Assembly: GCA_045533175.1 (NCBI GenBank) | Contig: JAZSHJ010000016.1 | Coordinates: 1-8,606, forward strand | DNA from: SIG588 sp045533175 | GTDB lineage: Bacteria; Bacillota; Clostridia; Oscillospirales; Acutalibacteraceae | DNA length: 8,606 nucleotides | Reading direction: 5' to 3' | Shown: in pieces, positions 6,327-8,606 of the stretch | How positions within the stretch are numbered: the first letter of the stretch is position 1 | How the letters are laid out: each line of letters starts with the position of its first letter | Made by a program: the position numbers and the translations under genes | Notes under the pieces: generated by a model | The model's database searches: none | The model's input: only the letters and a program-made list of their open reading frames with translations | Told to the model about the DNA's origin: nothing

Positions 6327-7121
6327 TTATACCTCAATAGAAAAGAGGCGTGCGGCGTTTTGGCAGAGTATCTTTTCGTTTTCTGCGGCACTAAGCCCCA
6401 TTGCGTAAAACCGTTCCAACTCCTCGGCGGGCGACCACATCGGATAATCCGTGCCGAACAGCACGCGCTCCGCACCGTAGCACCGCACCAAGCGACGTCC
6501 CGTTTCGGGCGAGATTGCATACAGCGAAGAAGAACAGTCTACATACAAGTTTTTGTAGCCGTGCAGTTGTTCCGCCGCACGTTCCCACATCGACCAGCCG
6601 CCGAAATGCGCACCGATTACCGTAAGATCGGTGTAGGTTTCCAAAATCGGCTTTAAACGATTGGGATTAGAAAAATCGTAGCGATGATCGCCCGTGTGCA
6701 ACAACAGCGGCAGCCGCCCTTCACACAGTTCGTAGATCTTAAGGCAACGGTAATCGTCCAGTTTAAATCCTTGGATATCGGGGTGCAATTTCACACCGCG
6801 CAGTCCCAGTTCCAACAACTGTTCCACATCGCCTTTGATATCCGTGCTGTCGGGATGCAAGGTGCCGAGTCCCGTCATTATCCCGTCGCTGTTCGCTACC
6901 TCTTCCGCAATAAAGCGGTTAATGGACGCCACCTGCGCGGGAGTGGTAGCCACCGACTGCACGATGAAATGATCGATTCCCGCGGCCGCGCCCTCACGAA
7001 GCAGCGTGCTGACCTTGCCGTCCAGACTCATTTCGATATCGTAAAATCGGCCGGTGTTGGCTGCCGCCTTTTCGGCGATCTTATCGGGATAGATATGACA
7101 ATGGGCATCAATGATCTTCAT
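6327..7121 (-). CDS. Amidohydrolase-family metal-dependent hydrolase (TIM barrel)
   Basis: 264 aa, a cytoplasmic (no signal peptide) metal-dependent hydrolase of the amidohydrolase 2 type. The N-terminal metal motif is DAHCHIYP (H7 and H9). Further conserved positions are H113 in KLHPD, H142 in LHTGDH, H172 in GAHFGG and D225 in GTDYP. Together these give the usual metal ligand and catalytic Asp set, so the enzyme looks active. The length is typical of the compact members of the family, which hydrolyse or decarboxylate varied small substrates; the substrate cannot be read from sequence. The ATG has GGGGAG (7133-7128) 6 nt upstream. No clear promoter is seen in the 67-bp gap to korC, so it may depend on read-through past the hairpin at 7152-7181. 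It ends with its own terminator. Confidence 0.9.
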   Translation of the reverse strand: MKIIDAHCHIYPDKIAEKAAANTGRFYDIEMSLDGKVSTLLREGAAAGIDHFIVQSVATTPAQVASINRFIAEEVANSDGIMTGLGTLHPDSTDIKGDVEQLLELGLRGVKLHPDIQGFKLDDYRCLKIYELCEGRLPLLLHTGDHRYDFSNPNRLKPILETYTDLTVIGAHFGGWSMWERAAEQLHGYKNLYVDCSSSLYAISPETGRRLVRCYGAERVLFGTDYPMWSPAEELERFYAMGLSAAENEKILCQNAARLFSIEV

Positions 7122-7151
7122 GTTCTTCTCCCCTACCTTCTCTGCTTAAAC

Positions 7152-7181
7152 AAGAAATCCCCGCGGATACGGGGATTTCTT
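7152..7181 (-). terminator. Hairpin after korC, probable (partial) terminator
   Basis: Perfect 12-bp stem AAGAAATCCCCG/CGGGGATTTCTT with a 6-nt loop, 7 nt after the korC stop. The T-rich tail on the minus strand is broken (TTTCTTGTTT), so termination may be incomplete and allow some read-through into the amidohydrolase gene. It might also stabilise the korABC transcript 3' end. Confidence 0.72.
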
Positions 7182-7188
7182 ATCGTAT

Positions 7189-7731
7189 TCAGCCCTCGTA
7201 GCGATACCCCATGTCGATGGCTTTGAAGTTGGCATCCATCAGATCCTGGTGACGGGCCGACACACACTTCTTAAGGCCGGCGATCAGGTCTTCGTAACTC
7301 ACCGCACCCGTTTCGCGGATGATCTTGCCCACGAGGATCATGTTCGCAAGCGTCGGGAAACCTGCATCCGACGCCATTTGAGTGGCGGGGATGTAAAACG
7401 CCTTCACGTCCTCGCGCTCGACCTTGCGGTCGATCAGCGCGGAATCCACAAAGATGTAGCCGCCCGCTTCCACGGTGGACTCGAACTTGTCGAGCGACGG
7501 GCGGTTCATCACCATCAGGATGTCGGGATTTTCAATGATAGGCGAGCCGACCGGTTCGTCGCTCAAAATAACGCTGCAGTTGCACGTACCGCCGCGCATT
7601 TCGGGACCGTAGGACGGAAGCCAGCTGACCTGACGGCCTTCGGTGAGACCTTTGTATGCGAGGAACTTACCTGCAAACAGCAAGCCCTGGCCGCCGAAAC
7701 CGGCGATGAGGATACGATTCGTCGTGCTCAT
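7189..7731 (-). CDS. korC: 2-oxoacid:ferredoxin oxidoreductase, gamma subunit
   Basis: 180 aa, the small gamma subunit of a CoA-dependent 2-oxoacid:acceptor oxidoreductase (Kor/Vor type). It has the N-terminal GFGGQG motif (11-16) and SYGPEMRGGTCNC (40-52), both hallmarks of this subunit. The complex turns a 2-oxoacid plus CoA into acyl-CoA and CO2 while reducing ferredoxin, and many are reversible. Its ATG overlaps the korB stop by one base (TAATG), and GGGAGG (7746-7741) lies 9 nt upstream inside korB, which points to translational coupling. Whether the substrate is 2-oxoglutarate or a branched-chain 2-oxoacid cannot be decided from this subunit, so the kor symbol is a family label. Confidence 0.93.
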   Translation of the reverse strand: MSTTNRILIAGFGGQGLLFAGKFLAYKGLTEGRQVSWLPSYGPEMRGGTCNCSVILSDEPVGSPIIENPDILMVMNRPSLDKFESTVEAGGYIFVDSALIDRKVEREDVKAFYIPATQMASDAGFPTLANMILVGKIIRETGAVSYEDLIAGLKKCVSARHQDLMDANFKAIDMGYRYEG

Positions 7732-8477
7732 TATTCCTCGCCTCCCTTATCCTTATACACACCCAGCGGGTAATAGGGAATCATGTTCTCCTTCAGCCAT
7801 TCGATGGATTGCACCGGCGTTTTGCCCCAGTTGCTCGGGCAGGTAGAAAGCACTTCCACAAGCGAGAAGCCTTTGCCGTCGAGCTGGTTCTGGAATGCCT
7901 TTTTAATGGCGCGTTTCGCATTGCGCACCTGCTTCACATCGGTCACGGTCACACGCTCGAGATACGTCGCGCCTTCCAGTTGCGAGAGCATTTCGCACAC
8001 CTTCACGGGGTAACCCTGCGTGGCCACGTCGCGGCCGTAAGGCGAAGTCTGAGTCACCTGGCCCGGCAGAGAGGTGGGAGCCATCTGGCCGCCTGTCATA
8101 CCGTAGATCGCGTTATTAATGAAGATAATGGTGATGTTCTCACCGCGCGCCGCGGCGTGCACCGTTTCGCACGCGCCGATGGACGCGAGGTCGCCGTCGC
8201 CTTGATAGGTGAACACCACGTTGTTGGGATCGGAGCGTTTCACGCCCGTGGCCACCGCGGGAGCGCGGCCGTGCGCCGCCTGCACCATATCGCAGTTAAA
8301 GAAGTTGTACGCCGTCACCGAACAGCCGACCGGTGCAATACCGATGGTGCGCCCTTCAATGCCGAGTTCATCGATCACTTCCGCCACCAAGCGTGTCACG
8401 ATACCGTGTGTACAGCCGGGGCAATAGGAAAATTCCGCATTCGTCAATGCATGCGGTCTTTCAAACACGATGCTCAT
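7731..8477 (-). CDS. korB: 2-oxoacid:ferredoxin oxidoreductase, beta (thiamine diphosphate) subunit
   Basis: 248 aa from the ATG at 8477. It carries the thiamine diphosphate and Mg site, GDGD (93-96) through NNAIYGMTGGQ (121-131), and four cysteines placed to hold a [4Fe-4S] cluster: C19 and C22 in CPGCTHG, C52 in VGCS and C213 in STCPSNW. Length is normal for separate-subunit Kor/Vor enzymes. The start codon overlaps the korA stop as ATGA, with AGGAGAG (8492-8486) 8 nt upstream. A longer in-frame reading up to 8561 runs inside korA and does not resemble the family, so it is rejected. The subunit binds the 2-oxoacid on thiamine diphosphate and passes electrons to ferredoxin. Substrate range is uncertain (2-oxoglutarate, branched-chain 2-oxoacids, or others). 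Confidence 0.95.
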   Translation of the reverse strand: MSIVFERPHALTNAEFSYCPGCTHGIVTRLVAEVIDELGIEGRTIGIAPVGCSVTAYNFFNCDMVQAAHGRAPAVATGVKRSDPNNVVFTYQGDGDLASIGACETVHAAARGENITIIFINNAIYGMTGGQMAPTSLPGQVTQTSPYGRDVATQGYPVKVCEMLSQLEGATYLERVTVTDVKQVRNAKRAIKKAFQNQLDGKGFSLVEVLSTCPSNWGKTPVQSIEWLKENMIPYYPLGVYKDKGGEE

Positions 8478-8606
8478 TCCGCCATCTCTCCTTTCGCAAT
8501 CGCTTCGATCTTCGCCAACACCTCGGCAGGTGACATGATCATGCCGCCCACACGGTTGCAAAGATACACGGGTTTCTTACAACGGGTTGCCAGTTCCACG
8601 TCTTCG
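8474..8606 (-). CDS. korA: 2-oxoacid:ferredoxin oxidoreductase, alpha subunit, C-terminal 43 residues
   Basis: The frame is open to the right edge and ends at the TGA at 8476-8474. The visible tail includes CNRVGGMIMSPAEVLAKIEA, which matches the usual C-terminus of the alpha subunit (NRVGGxI followed by an EILAKI-like helix). The four-base overlap with korB and the order alpha-beta-gamma confirm one operon, whose promoter and any small ferredoxin-like subunit lie beyond the window. Confidence 0.85.
   Translation of the reverse strand, partial: EDVELATRCKKPVYLCNRVGGMIMSPAEVLAKIEAIAKGEMAE

Noticed and set aside
8478..8561. N-terminal extension of korB to 8561
   Set aside because: It overlaps the korA coding end in another frame and gives residues unlike the family. 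The ATG at 8477 has correct SD spacing and the ATGA overlap.
1..8606. CRISPR array, insertion sequence, att site, tRNA or rRNA
   Set aside because: There are no regularly spaced direct repeats, no transposase or integrase motifs, and no cloverleaf-like or rRNA-like segment. The tRNA-related sequence at 4446-4459 is the T-box core, not a tRNA gene.

Overview
The window looks like a chromosomal metabolic region of an anaerobic Bacillota, most likely a gut-type Clostridia. The basis is a full T-box leader (a tRNA-sensing riboswitch largely confined to Gram-positive bacteria), strong GGAGG-type ribosome binding sites, consensus TTGACA/TATAAT promoters, compact hairpin-plus-T-tract terminators, and a ferredoxin-linked 2-oxoacid oxidoreductase of the kind used by strict anaerobes. 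I cannot name the genus from the sequence. I see no mobile element, CRISPR array, tRNA or rRNA.

Layout: apart from one truncated gene at the left edge, everything is transcribed leftwards (minus strand). From right to left in transcription order: the end of korA, then korB and korC (2-oxoacid:ferredoxin oxidoreductase, with overlapping start/stop codons); a hairpin; an amidohydrolase with its own terminator; a consensus promoter with a roughly 120-nt attenuator-like leader and an NCS2 uracil permease; then, only 24 bp beyond the permease stop codon, a perfect -35/-10 promoter driving a T-box leader. The T-box has a best-guess CUC (leucine) specifier and controls a two-gene unit. The first gene is a 2-isopropylmalate synthase (LeuA)-like protein whose catalytic metal-binding motifs are lost but whose C-terminal leucine-binding type domain is intact. 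The second is an 834-aa fusion of a xylose-isomerase-like TIM barrel to a fatty-acyl-CoA synthetase. A bidirectional terminator separates this unit from the convergent alpha/beta-hydrolase fragment on the plus strand.

The most interesting part is the T-box unit (about 430-4710). A leucine-starvation switch appears to control not a working LeuA but a LeuA-like pseudoenzyme and a fused acyl-CoA ligase. With KorABC nearby, an inferred role is activation of a branched-chain acid such as isovalerate to its CoA ester, which a 2-oxoacid:ferredoxin oxidoreductase running in the carboxylating direction could turn into the keto acid precursor of leucine. This is a hypothesis only. The second notable item is the permease leader, which can form three mutually exclusive hairpins (anti-antiterminator, antiterminator, terminator) without matching any aptamer I recognise, and which contains a possible four-codon leader ORF.
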